Part shown: one piece after another, positions 1-8,831 of the stretch | How the letters are laid out: the number at the start of each line of letters is the position of its first letter | Position numbering within the stretch: the stretch's first letter is position 1 | Source of the DNA: Verrucomicrobiota bacterium | GTDB taxonomy: Bacteria > Verrucomicrobiota > Verrucomicrobiia > Limisphaerales > UBA9464 | DNA length: 64,000 bases | Direction: 5' to 3' | NCBI GenBank assembly: GCA_947454705.1 | Contig: CANGKZ010000013.1 | Span: 1 to 64,000, forward strand | Translations under genes and position numbers: made by a program | Notes under the pieces: model-generated | Told to the model about the DNA's origin: nothing | The model's database searches: none | What the model saw: only the letters and a program-made list of their open reading frames with translations

Positions 1-339
1 CCGCGTCTTGCCCATCCGCTTGGCGAGCAGGATCTGGCCCATGGCGTTGTTGATCTTGTGCGCGCCGGTGTGGAGCAGGTCCTCGCGCTTGAGGTAGATT
101 TTGGCGCCGCCCAGTTCGCGGGTGAGGCGTTCCGCATGGTACAGCGGCGTGGGGCGTCCCACGAATTCGCGAAGGTAGTAGCTCAGTTCGTTCTGAAACG
201 CGGGATCCTTCTGCGCGCGGTAGTACTCGTCCTCCAGCTGTTGAAGCGGATAGACGAGCGTCTCGGGAACATAACGACCGCCAAAGGGGCCGAAGTGTCC
301 GTTGGAATCGGGAACCGTGGAACTGGCTGCTGCGTTCAC
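1..339 (-). CDS. trpB: Tryptophan synthase beta chain, N-terminal part (cut by the window edge)
   Basis: This is the 5' end (113 codons) of TrpB, the PLP enzyme that condenses indole with serine to make tryptophan. It reads GTG (337-339) and then a typical TrpB beginning: the [15 protein letters not shown] block (residues 14-28), GRPTPLY (61-67), [16 protein letters not shown] (84-99). K95 in [10 protein letters not shown] corresponds to the PLP-binding lysine. The rest lies beyond base 1. It is downstream of trpF on the same strand with an 80-bp gap, the usual trpF-trpB order, so the two are probably one transcript. Start codon is inferred: no ATG lies in frame nearby. Confidence 0.95.
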   Translation of the reverse strand, partial: MNAAASSTVPDSNGHFGPFGGRYVPETLVYPLQQLEDEYYRAQKDPAFQNELSYYLREFVGRPTPLYHAERLTRELGGAKIYLKREDLLHTGAHKINNAMGQILLAKRMGKTR

Positions 340-419
340 GCGGGCACAGTAACGCAGACCGCCGAATCGTCGAGTGCCGGGTTGATCCGGTTGGCAAATG
401 ATCCCGCGAACCGACCGGC

Positions 420-1052
420 TCAGCTGCGAACCGCTTGGATCAAGGCGCGAATCTTCGCCGCGTCCTTTTTTCCGGGGCTGGATTCGACGCCGCTGGAGAC
501 GTCCACCGCATCGGGTCGCACGCGCGCCACCGCTTCGGCGACGTTTTGCGGGGTGATTCCTCCAGCGAGGATCAACGGTCGGCCCGCGGACTTCGCTGCC
601 AGCGCAAGTTCCCAATCAAACCGGGCCCCGGTGCCGCCATGGGCCCCGGGAACAAAGGCATCGAGGAGAAACGCATCGGCCGCGAAACGGTAATCCGCAA
701 GACGCTGAATGGTTTCGGGTCCGCGAACACGAAACGCCTTGAGCACCCGAACGCGTCCGAGCCATTTCATAGAATCTTCCGGGGATTCATCGCCGTGGAG
801 TTGCACGGATTGAACGCGGCTGATGCGCAGATGCGAGTCGATGGTGTCCTCGCTGGCGTTCACGAACAGTCCGACCGTGGACACAAACGGCGGCAGGGCG
901 CTGATGATCCCCGCCGCAGCCTCCGCGGTGATGAAGCGCGGTGTTCCGGGGACAAAGACGAAGCCCAGAGCATCCGCCCCGGCGTCCACCGCCGCTAGGG
1001 CGTCTTCCAACCGGGTGATTCCACAGATTTTGACTCGTGCCGACACGGGCAA
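420..1052 (-). CDS. trpF: Phosphoribosylanthranilate isomerase
   Basis: TrpF isomerises N-(5'-phosphoribosyl)anthranilate to the CdRP intermediate of tryptophan synthesis in the cytoplasm. The protein (about 210 residues, normal for the family) is a TIM barrel with the signature [12 protein letters not shown] at its start (the cysteine is the catalytic base), [15 protein letters not shown], and the phosphate-binding [12 protein letters not shown] near the C-terminus followed by [15 protein letters not shown] chose the TTG at 1052 because GGGA lies six bases upstream; the GTG at 1046 is an alternative two codons later. A longer open frame extends upstream but is not TrpF-like. trpB follows downstream. 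The gene is divergent from the sugar-binding protein at 1111. Confidence 0.93.
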   Translation of the reverse strand: MPVSARVKICGITRLEDALAAVDAGADALGFVFVPGTPRFITAEAAAGIISALPPFVSTVGLFVNASEDTIDSHLRISRVQSVQLHGDESPEDSMKWLGRVRVLKAFRVRGPETIQRLADYRFAADAFLLDAFVPGAHGGTGARFDWELALAAKSAGRPLILAGGITPQNVAEAVARVRPDAVDVSSGVESSPGKKDAAKIRALIQAVRS

Positions 1053-1110
1053 AGATTGATCCCGGACATTGCCTTTCTGCAATTCACCATTCCATGATGG
1101 CGGAACTCCC

Positions 1111-2067
1111 ATGAACGCCACCCCGCGTCGCCAGTTCCTCATCGAAGCCGCGTCCCTGTTGCTCGCCCCCGCGCTTTTGGCGGCGGGCCCGGCGAAATCC
1201 AAGGGCACCATCGGCATCTCGGTGCTCACGCTGACCAATCCGTTTTTCCGCGACCTGGCCGATGCCATGACGGCCGAGGCCCGCACCCAGGGATTCGAAA
1301 CCCTGGTGACCAGCGGCGAATTCGATGCCGCCAAGCAGCGCAATCAGGTGGCCGATTTCATCGTGCGCAAGACGGTGGCCATGATCCTCTGCCCCTGCGA
1401 TTCCAAGGCCGTGGGAACCGCCCTGCTCGAAGCCAACCGCGCGGGAATCCCGGTGTTTACGGCCGACATCGCGTCCCTCGCCAAGGAAGGCAAGGTGGTG
1501 GGACACGTGGCGACCGATAACTTCGGCGGCGGCAAGTTCGCGGCCGTGGCGTTGATCGAAGCCCTCGGGGGCAAGGGCAAGGTTGCCATCCTCGATCACC
1601 CGGAAGTGGAATCTGTCATTCTGCGCACCCGCGGCTTTCTCCAGGAGTTGGAGCAACAGCGCAAGGACAAGGGCGTGTCCATCCAGGTGGTGGCCACCCT
1701 GCCCGGCGGCGCGGCGAAGGATCGCTCCATGAAGGCCACCGAAGACCTGCTGCAGGCGCACCCCGACCTCAACGGCATCTTTGCCATCAACGATCCCAGC
1801 GCGCTCGGAGCGGTGGCGGCGTTGGAGAAAGCGGGGCGGCTGGCGCAGGTCAAGGTGGTGGGCTTCGATGGTTCACCCGAGGGCAAATCCGCCATCAAGG
1901 CCGGGAAGATCCATGCCGATCCCATCCAGTTCCCCGACCGCATCGGCCGGGCCACGGTGCAAAACATCGTGAAATATCTGGCCGGCGACGACGTCCCACG
2001 TGAGACGCTGATCCCCACGGCGCTGTACCGGCAGGCCGACGCCGCGAAGGATCCGGCGGTGAAGTGA
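1111..2067 (+). CDS. Periplasmic sugar-binding protein of an ABC importer (RbsB/FrcB type)
   Basis: A 318-residue type I periplasmic binding protein of the Peripla_BP_4 class. The N-terminus has a Tat-like signal (TPRRQFLIEAASLLLAPALLAAG). The mature part begins GTIGISVLTLTNPFFRDLADAM, the typical first strand and helix of RbsB-like proteins. Later come MILCPCDSKAV, GIPVFTADI, GKVAILDHP and GIFAINDPSALGA, all conserved in this family. The ATG at 1111 was chosen because it starts the signal peptide. It is followed by a GH32 fructan hydrolase and a matching permease, so fructose or short fructans are the likely ligand. That is an inference; ribose-type sugars are possible too. Confidence 0.85.
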   Translation: MNATPRRQFLIEAASLLLAPALLAAGPAKSKGTIGISVLTLTNPFFRDLADAMTAEARTQGFETLVTSGEFDAAKQRNQVADFIVRKTVAMILCPCDSKAVGTALLEANRAGIPVFTADIASLAKEGKVVGHVATDNFGGGKFAAVALIEALGGKGKVAILDHPEVESVILRTRGFLQELEQQRKDKGVSIQVVATLPGGAAKDRSMKATEDLLQAHPDLNGIFAINDPSALGAVAALEKAGRLAQVKVVGFDGSPEGKSAIKAGKIHADPIQFPDRIGRATVQNIVKYLAGDDVPRETLIPTALYRQADAAKDPAVK

Positions 2068-2140
2068 AGCAAACGGCCCCGTGCCTTCGACTGAAATTCC
2101 GCCTACCTCATTTTTGAAACGTCCGTTTTCCGCTGATTCC

Positions 2141-4138
2141 ATGCACTCCGTCTTGCGCGCCGGTCTTGTATCGCTGTCCGTCCTGGGTTCGGTCGCCGTG
2201 CTCGCCGAGGAGCGTTTGATCGCGGATTTTGAAGGGTCGGACTACGCCGGCTGGGTGGCCACCGGGACGGCGTTCGGATCCGGCCCGGCCCATGGCACGT
2301 TGCCCGAGCAGGCGCCGGTCACCGGATTTCGCGGACAAGGCCTGGTCAACACCTACCTCGGCGGGGACAAGCCCATCGGCACGCTCACCTCGCCCGAGAT
2401 CGAACTGAATCACCGCTACCTCAGCTTCCTGATCGGCGGCGGGGCCGAGGAGGGCCGCACCTGCGTGAACGTGTTGGTGGACGGACAGGTGGTGCGATCC
2501 GCCACCGGACGCGAGGACGAGACTCTTTCCACCCTCACCTTCGACCTCGGGGACTACGCTGGGAAGAAAGCCCGGATTCAGATCGTGGACGACGTCACCG
2601 GCGGATGGGGCCACATCCTGGCCGATCATTTCGTCCTGAGCGACACCGCCGCCACGCCTCCGTATTTCAAGCAACCGCTCGACACCGAAACCCTGTACGA
2701 GGAGAGCTACCGACCTCAGTTCCACTTCACCGCGCAAAAGGGCTGGCTCAACGATCCCAACGGCCTCGTCTTTTTCGGCGGAGAATATCACCTGTTCTTC
2801 CAGCACAACCCCAAGGGACGCGAATGGGGCAACATGACCTGGGGCCATGCCGTGAGCACCAATTTGCTCGAATGGAACCAACTCGAGCACGCGCTGCATC
2901 CGGACGCTTTGGGCACCATGTTCAGTGGATCGGCCGTAGTGGATTGGAAGAACACCGGCGGCTTCCAGACCGGCAAAGAACCGGCGCTGGTGGCGCTGTA
3001 CACCGCGGCCGGAGGCACGAGCGATGAATCCAAGGGCAAGCCCTTCACCCAGGGCCTCGCCTTCTCCAACGACCGCGGCCGCACGTGGAAGAAGTACGAC
3101 AAGAACCCGGTGCTCGGAAACATCGGCGATGGCGACCGCGACCCCAAGGTGTTCTGGCACGAGCCCAGCAAGCATTGGGTCATGCCGCTCTACATCGGCG
3201 AAAAGGACCCGTCGAACCTCGACAAAAACGGAAAGCCGAAGACGCGCAACGTCTGCCATTTCTACACCTCCACCGATCTCAAGCAGTGGACCTTCGCCAG
3301 CAAGTTCGCGGAGGAATTGTACGAGTGCCCCGGGTTCGTGGAGCTTCCGGTGGATCGCGGAACAAAGCCCTCGAAATGGGTGCTGTGGGGCGCGAGTGGC
3401 GAGTACTGGGTGGGCCGGTTCGACGGCAAATCCTTCACCGCCGAAACCCCCAAGCGCAAAGGCGACTTCGGATCCAACGCCTACGCCGCGCAGGCCTTCG
3501 ACAACCTGCCCGACCAGCGCGTGATCCTGATCAATTGGATGCAGGGTGGCAAATACCCGAGCATGCCCTTCAACCAGCAGATGGGCTTTCCGGTGGAACT
3601 CTCGCTGCAATCCAGCGCCGAGGGACCGCGTCTGGTGAAGTGGCCCATTTCCGAAATTCGCCAGCTCTTCACCTCGGTGCTGCACGAGGAACTCCCCTTG
3701 AATTTTCCTGCGGGGAAACGCGCCCTCTCCGGCACGAATGCGGAGCTCGCCGATCTGGAGTTCGAATTCATTCCCGGCAGTGCGACCACGGTGGCTTTTG
3801 ACCTCCGCGGAAATCGCTTCGAATGGAATGCCGTCAGCCAGGAACTGTCCGCGTTCGGACGCAAGGTCCCGGCCCCGATCGGCAATCGCAACCTGGGACG
3901 CCGCTCGGAATTCCGCCGCCCCTGGGGACCGGACTACGAGCCCTGGGAAAAGAGTGTCCGACTCCGCTTCCTCATCGACCGCACGTCGATCGAACTCTTC
4001 GTCAACGGCGGCACCGCCGCGGCGTCGTTCTGCTTCGTTCCGAAAGTCGCCCCGGGGAACACCCTGATCGTCGAAGGCGGCGAGCTCACGCGCAGTCGCG
4101 TGACGCTCCGGGAATTGAAATCAGCCTGGAAATATTGA
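2141..4138 (+). CDS. Exported GH32 glycoside hydrolase (levanase/inulinase-like)
   Basis: A 665-residue secreted GH32 enzyme expected to cleave beta-fructosyl bonds of levan, inulin or sucrose. The signal peptide is MHSVLRAGLVSLSVLGSVAVLAEE. Residues about 25-175 form a beta-sandwich-like region (IADFEGSDYAGWVATGTAFG...GTLTSPEIEL) as in SacC-type levanases. The five-bladed catalytic domain carries WLNDPNG (D205, nucleophile), RDPK (D334, transition-state stabiliser) and YECPG (E395, acid/base). The C-terminal beta-sandwich includes LRFLIDRTSIELFVNGG. All catalytic residues are present. It sits between a sugar-binding protein and the permease, suggesting extracellular breakdown coupled to uptake. 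Exact substrate cannot be read from sequence. Confidence 0.92.
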   Translation: MHSVLRAGLVSLSVLGSVAVLAEERLIADFEGSDYAGWVATGTAFGSGPAHGTLPEQAPVTGFRGQGLVNTYLGGDKPIGTLTSPEIELNHRYLSFLIGGGAEEGRTCVNVLVDGQVVRSATGREDETLSTLTFDLGDYAGKKARIQIVDDVTGGWGHILADHFVLSDTAATPPYFKQPLDTETLYEESYRPQFHFTAQKGWLNDPNGLVFFGGEYHLFFQHNPKGREWGNMTWGHAVSTNLLEWNQLEHALHPDALGTMFSGSAVVDWKNTGGFQTGKEPALVALYTAAGGTSDESKGKPFTQGLAFSNDRGRTWKKYDKNPVLGNIGDGDRDPKVFWHEPSKHWVMPLYIGEKDPSNLDKNGKPKTRNVCHFYTSTDLKQWTFASKFAEELYECPGFVELPVDRGTKPSKWVLWGASGEYWVGRFDGKSFTAETPKRKGDFGSNAYAAQAFDNLPDQRVILINWMQGGKYPSMPFNQQMGFPVELSLQSSAEGPRLVKWPISEIRQLFTSVLHEELPLNFPAGKRALSGTNAELADLEFEFIPGSATTVAFDLRGNRFEWNAVSQELSAFGRKVPAPIGNRNLGRRSEFRRPWGPDYEPWEKSVRLRFLIDRTSIELFVNGGTAAASFCFVPKVAPGNTLIVEGGELTRSRVTLRELKSAWKY

Positions 4139-4165
4139 GTCCGACTGCACGGATCCAACGATCAC

Positions 4166-5530
4166 ATGGCCTCCCCCGCCACTCCTTCGGTTAAGGCGCG
4201 AATCGCCTCGTGGTTCGGTCGGCAAGGCATGCTGGCGGTGCTCGTGATGCTGGGGGGATTCTTCTCCCTGGCCACCCTGCGGGATGAAACTCCGGTGGGA
4301 TCGGCGGCCGCGGAACAGGAGGTTCGCCGGCTGGGCAGCCCGAAGCCCGGCGACTCCTTTTTGGTCATCGCGCGCGACACCGACGAGGACCGCACCTTCG
4401 CCACCGCCGCGGAATCAGCGGCTGTTCGAGCCGGTTGGATCTCCGCAGGCATCACCCTCGGCGAACCCCGCGATGCGCGGGTGCGGCTTCAGCAGCTTGC
4501 CGCCACCAACGCGCCCCTCCGCGCGATTCTCACCGTGCCCGAGTGCGCCAGCTGGCCCGTTCTCACCGGATTGGCCGAAAAATATCCCACTCTCGGCGCG
4601 CTCCGGGTTCTCACCCCCGAGTCCACCCGGTGGCCGGTGTTTCTCACCCGGCAGAATCTCCTCAACGTGGCCAACCAGATCGTTGTGGTGGCCATCCTCT
4701 CGGTCGGCCTCACCCTGGTGATCCTCACCGGAGGCATTGACCTCAGCGTGGGCAGTCTGGTGGCGCTCGCAGCGGTGCTTTCCACACGACTCGTCCGCGA
4801 CCACCTGGGCGGAATCCACGCCACGCCGTCCGGACTGGTGCTCGCCGCCCTCGCCGGAATTTTGCCCTGCGTGCTGATCGGCGCACTCTCGGGATGGCTC
4901 CGCGTGGCGTTCCGACTCCCGGCCTTCATCTCCACGCTCGCCGTGATGCAGGCCACCAGCGGACTCGCCTTCCTCCTCTCGAAGGGCCAATCCATCTACG
5001 AACTCCCCGACACCGCCACCTGGCTCGGACGCGGGACCGGGCTGCTCGGACTCCCTCACGCCGTCGTGCTCACCGCCGTGGTTTACGGCGTCGCGCACTT
5101 GTTCCTCACCCGCTCCCTGGTGGGCCGGCATCTCTACGCGGTGGGAGGAAATGAAAACGCCGCGCGGCTTTCCGGCGTGCCCGTGGGACGCGTCCACATC
5201 CTCGCCTACGCCGCCTCCGCCGGACTCGCAGGACTCGGCGGCATCGTCCTCACCTCCCAGCTCAAAAGTGGTTCCCCCACCTACGGCACCAGCTACGAAC
5301 TCTACGCAATCGCCGCAGTCGTGGTCGGCGGAGCCCGACTCTCCGGAGGCGAAGGCACCGTGGCCGGCACCCTGATCGGCGCGTGGATCATTGCCGTGAT
5401 CAACAACGGCATGAACCTCATCGGCGTCGAGAGCTACACGCAGAAGGTCGTGCTCGGCGGCGTAATCCTCGGGGCGGTGTTGATTGATCGACTCAAGCAC
5501 CGCGGCTCCTCCCTCCACGGACGCGACTGA
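4166..5530 (+). CDS. ABC sugar permease (RbsC/FrcC type) with an extra extracytoplasmic domain
   Basis: A 454-residue inner-membrane permease of the BPD_transp_2 family. The C-terminal part, from NLLNVANQIVVVAILSVGL (about residue 160), is a full RbsC core: LTLVILTGGIDLSVGSLVA, GRHLYAVGGNENAARLSGV and the helices GVVLTSQLKSGSPTYG-like and GGARLSGGEGTVAGTLIG. The family is usually about 320-350 residues. Here TM1 (about 22-40) is followed by roughly 110 hydrophilic residues containing SFLVIARDTDEDRTFATAAE, which resembles one lobe of a periplasmic sugar-binding protein, before the core resumes. No ATP-binding subunit is encoded beside it. The substrate is probably the sugar bound by the product at 1111. 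Confidence 0.88.
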   Translation: MASPATPSVKARIASWFGRQGMLAVLVMLGGFFSLATLRDETPVGSAAAEQEVRRLGSPKPGDSFLVIARDTDEDRTFATAAESAAVRAGWISAGITLGEPRDARVRLQQLAATNAPLRAILTVPECASWPVLTGLAEKYPTLGALRVLTPESTRWPVFLTRQNLLNVANQIVVVAILSVGLTLVILTGGIDLSVGSLVALAAVLSTRLVRDHLGGIHATPSGLVLAALAGILPCVLIGALSGWLRVAFRLPAFISTLAVMQATSGLAFLLSKGQSIYELPDTATWLGRGTGLLGLPHAVVLTAVVYGVAHLFLTRSLVGRHLYAVGGNENAARLSGVPVGRVHILAYAASAGLAGLGGIVLTSQLKSGSPTYGTSYELYAIAAVVVGGARLSGGEGTVAGTLIGAWIIAVINNGMNLIGVESYTQKVVLGGVILGAVLIDRLKHRGSSLHGRD

Positions 5531-5585
5531 TCCCGCGACCTGGATTTCACACGGATTCGGCTCGCCATCGATCCGGGGTTCGACG

Positions 5586-7472
5586 ATGGAAGTGGCACCC
5601 GGAATGAACGCGATGCCCCTCCCCCGATTGAACTGGCTCCTGCTCGGCACCCTGGTCGCCGGCCTGCTCACCAGCGGCTCCGCCTCCGCGGCGGAACGCA
5701 CCCCGGCCATCCCGGAGTCCAAGGCGGATTCCGTGATCAACTTCAGCCTGCTCGACTACCGGGGCGGCTACCATGAACTCCGCCGAAGCGACGCCCGCGT
5801 GGTGGTGCTGTATTTCGCCAGTTTCAGCTGCAACAAGCTGCGCCCCGCCCTGGGAAAGATCCGCGGGTTCCAGCGTCAGTGGAGCGACAAGGGCGTGGAA
5901 GTCTGGCTGGTCAACGCTTCCACCAAGGAGGACCCGAGCGACGCCATGCTCATGATGCTCGCCAGCGGCCGCAAAAACGGGCCGATTCCCGACACCACCA
6001 AGATCGATCCGGAAACGCTGCGTCTCGAAGTGATCCGATCCGCCGTGGGCACCATGCCGGTGCTGCGCGATGAGCGTCAGCTCGTGGCCCAGCAGTTCGA
6101 CGTCAACACCTCCGGCGAAGTCGTGGCGGTCGACCCAAAATCGATGCAGGTGATCTACCGCGGCGCCCTCGACGATCAACCGCTGGAGAAATCCGGACGC
6201 GGTGAGGCAAAGACCAAATACCTTGCCAACGCGATCGAGGAATTCCTCGCCGGCAAGCCCGTCACGCTGGCCAAGACCGAACCCGATGGATGCGCCATCC
6301 GGTTCGAAGTCGAACCCGCCGCCACGCCCATTTCCTATCGCGAGACCGTCGCCCCGCTGCTTGAGAAGCACTGCGTGAGCTGCCACAGCCCGGGACAGAT
6401 CGGACCCTTCTCGATGTCGAGCTACGCCAAGGTGAAGGGATGGTCGGCCATGATTGAGGAAGTGCTTCTCGATCGCCGCATGCCGCCCTGGCACGCCGAT
6501 CCGCACTACGGAAAATTTGCCAACGACCGATCCCTCACCCAGCGCGAGGCGCGACAGATCATCGACTGGGTCCGCCAAGGCTGCCCGCGCGGCGAAGGAG
6601 CGGATCCGCTCGCGGTGGAGCGCAAGCCCGCACCGGTCTGGGACCTCGGCCAGCCTGACTACGTCGCCGCCCTTCCGCAGCGCGAGGAAATCCCCGCCAC
6701 CGGCACCGTGCGGTACCGCTACATCGACAGCGCCTTCGTGATGCCCGAGGACGCGTGGCTCCGCGCCGCCGTGGTTCGCGCGGACAATCCCAAGGTCGTT
6801 CACCACATCATCGTTCGCGTCCACTATCCCGACGGATTCAAGGACGCGCCGAAGGATTCCTACCTGTTCACCACCTGGGTTCCGGGTCTGGCCGCCGCGG
6901 AGTTCCCCGCAGGCACCGGCATGTTCGTGCCCAAGGGTGCGCGGTTCAATTTCGAGGTCCACTACACCACCAACGGAAAACCCGAGACCGACCAGAGCGA
7001 GCTCGGCCTGTACGTGGCGAAGGAGAAGCCCTCGAAGTTGCTCGAAGTGCGTGTGAGCGAAACCCGCGACTTCGAAATCCCGCCCGGAAGCAAGAACGCG
7101 GAACACAACAGTCACTACTGCTTCACGCGCGACACCCTGCTGTACGAACTCAGCCCGCACATGCACCTGCGTGGATCGACCTTCCGCTACACCGCGCTCT
7201 ATCCGGACGGCCGACGCGAGACGCTGCTCTCCGTGCCGAACTACGACTTCAACTGGCAGACCAGCTATCGTCTGAAGGAACCCAAGCGGATTCCTGCCGG
7301 CACCTGGATCTTCTGCACTGGGAGCCACGACAACTCCGCGAAAAACCCGAACAACCCGGATCCCACGAAGACCATCCGCTGGGGCCTGCAAAGCTGGGAA
7401 GAAATGTTCATGGGCTTCATGACCGTGGCGGAAGTGGGCGGAGACATCACCGCAGAGGCGCAGAAACGCTGA
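5586..7472 (+). CDS. Redoxin / cytochrome c / PHM-like copper monooxygenase fusion
   Basis: A 628-residue exported protein with three modules. After a signal peptide (NWLLLGTLVAGLLTSGSASAA) comes a thioredoxin-fold redoxin domain (about 45-215) with a single active-site-type cysteine in ASFSCNKLRP (C82). A short cytochrome c domain follows with CVSCH (C263) and a downstream methionine in MPPWHADP. The C-terminal half resembles copper type II ascorbate-dependent monooxygenases: VVHHIIV (H406, H407) and FEVHYTT (H459) fit the CuH site, SPHMHLRGS (H525, H527) and SWEEMFMGFM (M607) fit the CuM site. Function unknown; an oxidative step on a small molecule or peptide is plausible. The start is uncertain: ATGs at 5604 and 5613 are also possible. 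Confidence 0.8.
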   Translation: MEVAPGMNAMPLPRLNWLLLGTLVAGLLTSGSASAAERTPAIPESKADSVINFSLLDYRGGYHELRRSDARVVVLYFASFSCNKLRPALGKIRGFQRQWSDKGVEVWLVNASTKEDPSDAMLMMLASGRKNGPIPDTTKIDPETLRLEVIRSAVGTMPVLRDERQLVAQQFDVNTSGEVVAVDPKSMQVIYRGALDDQPLEKSGRGEAKTKYLANAIEEFLAGKPVTLAKTEPDGCAIRFEVEPAATPISYRETVAPLLEKHCVSCHSPGQIGPFSMSSYAKVKGWSAMIEEVLLDRRMPPWHADPHYGKFANDRSLTQREARQIIDWVRQGCPRGEGADPLAVERKPAPVWDLGQPDYVAALPQREEIPATGTVRYRYIDSAFVMPEDAWLRAAVVRADNPKVVHHIIVRVHYPDGFKDAPKDSYLFTTWVPGLAAAEFPAGTGMFVPKGARFNFEVHYTTNGKPETDQSELGLYVAKEKPSKLLEVRVSETRDFEIPPGSKNAEHNSHYCFTRDTLLYELSPHMHLRGSTFRYTALYPDGRRETLLSVPNYDFNWQTSYRLKEPKRIPAGTWIFCTGSHDNSAKNPNNPDPTKTIRWGLQSWEEMFMGFMTVAEVGGDITAEAQKR

Positions 7473-7485
7473 GTCGGAGCAGGGC

Positions 7486-7729
7486 GGTTGAAGAGTTGAA
7501 ATGTTGAAGGGTTGAAGGGGACAGAAGCGCTCTGCTCACACGTATGGAGTACCGCGTTTACGCGGCTCTGCTGTTCGACGGAGAATCCAGTCCGGGGTTG
7601 AATCTCCCTCGGGCTGACCTCCCACGCGCCTCCCCGAACCGTCTGAAGACGAGACTCCAAACCAATGAGAAAACCCTCGCGGTAGCGTCGAATTCCCCTT
7701 CAACGCTTCAACTTTTTAACCCTTCAACC
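7486..7729. repeat. Dispersed intergenic repeat A, copy 1 (GTTGAAG ends)
   Basis: This is a 244-bp element with 35-bp inverted ends (7486-7520 and 7695-7729) that match at 31 of 35 positions. Each end is a run of near-heptamers of the form GTTGAAG. The core contains GTTTACGCGGCT, GAACCGTCTGAAGAC and AGCGTCGAATT, all found again near 56.8 kb. It fills most of the 377-bp gap between the redoxin fusion and the next gene and has no credible coding frame. The rest of the gap holds a promoter with a palindrome (7752-7785). It could be a non-autonomous mobile element or a folded-RNA repeat; neither is shown. Confidence 0.8.
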
Positions 7730-7751
7730 TCCCAGCCCCGCAACCTTCCCT

Positions 7752-7785
7752 TTGACAACGCCCATTCACTTTGCAATACAAAGTG
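7752..7785 (+). promoter_or_regulatory. Promoter with overlapping palindromic operator
   Basis: A TTGACA -35 box (7752-7757) is followed after 17 bp by a weak -10 (AATACA, 7775-7780). A perfect 7-bp inverted repeat, CACTTTG-CAATA-CAAAGTG (7767-7785), covers the spacer end and the -10. Its position would block RNA polymerase if bound. The same core, CTTTG-N5-CAAAG, lies upstream of ispH (8856-8870). The downstream unit encodes a winged-helix regulator, which is the obvious candidate to bind both sites; that link is an inference. Confidence 0.6.
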
Positions 7786-7849
7786 AGTTGCTTCGTGCGG
7801 CCCCGCTTCCGGTTCGGAATGGCCACGCCCGAGCTCCAAAGCGTCATCC

Positions 7850-8482
7850 ATGGACCCCTCCTCCGCCTCCGCGCAGCTTCAGACCATTCGCACCTTGATG
7901 GAGCGTGTGGCCTTGTACCGACGCGCCCTCGTTCCCTGCTGCCTCATTGCCGGAGGGGCCGGCACCGCCGCCGCCACGCTCGGACTCGTCCTGCACTTCT
8001 CCTCGCTCAGTTCGTTTTTGGCGCTCTGGATTTCCACCGCCGCACTCGCGCTGGGTACCGCACTGGCCGTCATCCGGCGCGAAGCCATCCGCGCCGATGA
8101 ACCCTTCTGGACCCCGCCCACCCGGCGGGTCGCCGCGGCCTTCCTTCCTCCCATGGTGGCTGCGATCGTGGCCACGGTCTGGATCGCCCGCATCGGGTCG
8201 CCGGACTCCAGGCTGGTGCCGACGCTTCTGCCATCGGTCTGGATGGCCTGCTACGGACTCGGCCTGCACGCGGCGGGATTCTTCATGCCCCGCGGAATCC
8301 GCTGGCTGGGATGGATCTTCCTCGCTGCCAGCGCCCTGCTTTCTCCGATCCTGGACTGGGCCGCGGTCGAACCCCGGGCCTCGTTTGCCGCGGCAAACCT
8401 CAGCATGGGAATCGCTTTTGGTGCCGGACATCTCGCGTACGGTCTCTACCTCCGCGCCACGGAATCGACCCACACGTCGTGA
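7850..8482 (+). CDS. Small integral membrane protein of unknown function
   Basis: A 210-residue protein with about six hydrophobic segments (for example LVPCCLIAGGAGTAAATLGL, FLALWISTAALALGTALAVI and VAAAFLPPMVAAIVATVWIA). I do not recognise specific catalytic residues. The arrangement of the helices and the companion gene suggest a partner membrane protein of HTH_34-type regulators. Its TGA overlaps the GTG start of the regulator (GTGA), so the two are almost certainly translated together. The pair is preceded by a promoter with a palindromic operator. What it transports or senses cannot be told from sequence. Confidence 0.75.
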   Translation: MDPSSASAQLQTIRTLMERVALYRRALVPCCLIAGGAGTAAATLGLVLHFSSLSSFLALWISTAALALGTALAVIRREAIRADEPFWTPPTRRVAAAFLPPMVAAIVATVWIARIGSPDSRLVPTLLPSVWMACYGLGLHAAGFFMPRGIRWLGWIFLAASALLSPILDWAAVEPRASFAAANLSMGIAFGAGHLAYGLYLRATESTHTS

Positions 8483-8787
8483 AGCCGGACCCGATTTCCC
8501 AACTCGACCGCACCGTCCACGAGAAGGGCCGACTGGCCATTCTCGCGGTCCTGGCGGCGACGGATGAGCTGTCGTTCACCGACCTCAAGGCCGCGGTGTC
8601 CATGACCGACGGCAACCTGACCTCGCACGTCCGCACCCTCCAGGAAGCCGGCTTTCTCGCCGTCACCAAGTCCTTCCGCGACAACCGCCCGCTGACCACC
8701 TGCTCGCTCACCCGGCAGGGACGCGAGGCCTTCGCCCAGCACATCCGCCTCCTCGAGGAAATCGTCCGCCAACACCGTTCCCGCTAG
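8479..8787 (+). CDS. Winged-helix transcriptional regulator (HTH_34 / MarR-like)
   Basis: A compact 102-residue DNA-binding protein. It reads ISQLDRTVHEKGRLAILAVL, then a winged helix: LSFTDLKAAVSMTDGNLTSH holds the recognition helix, followed by VRTLQEAGFLAV and the wing TKSFRDNRPLTTCSLTRQG. This layout matches the HTH_34 group of small regulators, which bind as dimers. There is no ligand domain. It starts at a GTG that overlaps the stop of the membrane protein by four bases. A CTTTG-N5-CAAAG palindrome lies in the promoter of its own unit and another in front of ispH, so autorepression and control of ispH are plausible. Confidence 0.85.
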   Translation: MKPDPISQLDRTVHEKGRLAILAVLAATDELSFTDLKAAVSMTDGNLTSHVRTLQEAGFLAVTKSFRDNRPLTTCSLTRQGREAFAQHIRLLEEIVRQHRSR

Positions 8788-8831
8788 AATTCCGCACTTT
8801 TCTCCTCTCTGGATTTGAACATTTCTCCCAG

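Noticed and set aside
2108-3685. Long open frame antisense to the GH32 gene
   Set aside because: The sense frame has all GH32 motifs. Antisense frames are long here because of high GC at third codon positions; the translation has no recognisable domain.
7486-7520. GTTGAAG tandem run as a simple VNTR
   Set aside because: The run is mirrored by an inverted copy 175 bp away with the same irregular spacing, and the pair recurs at another locus, so it is an element end.
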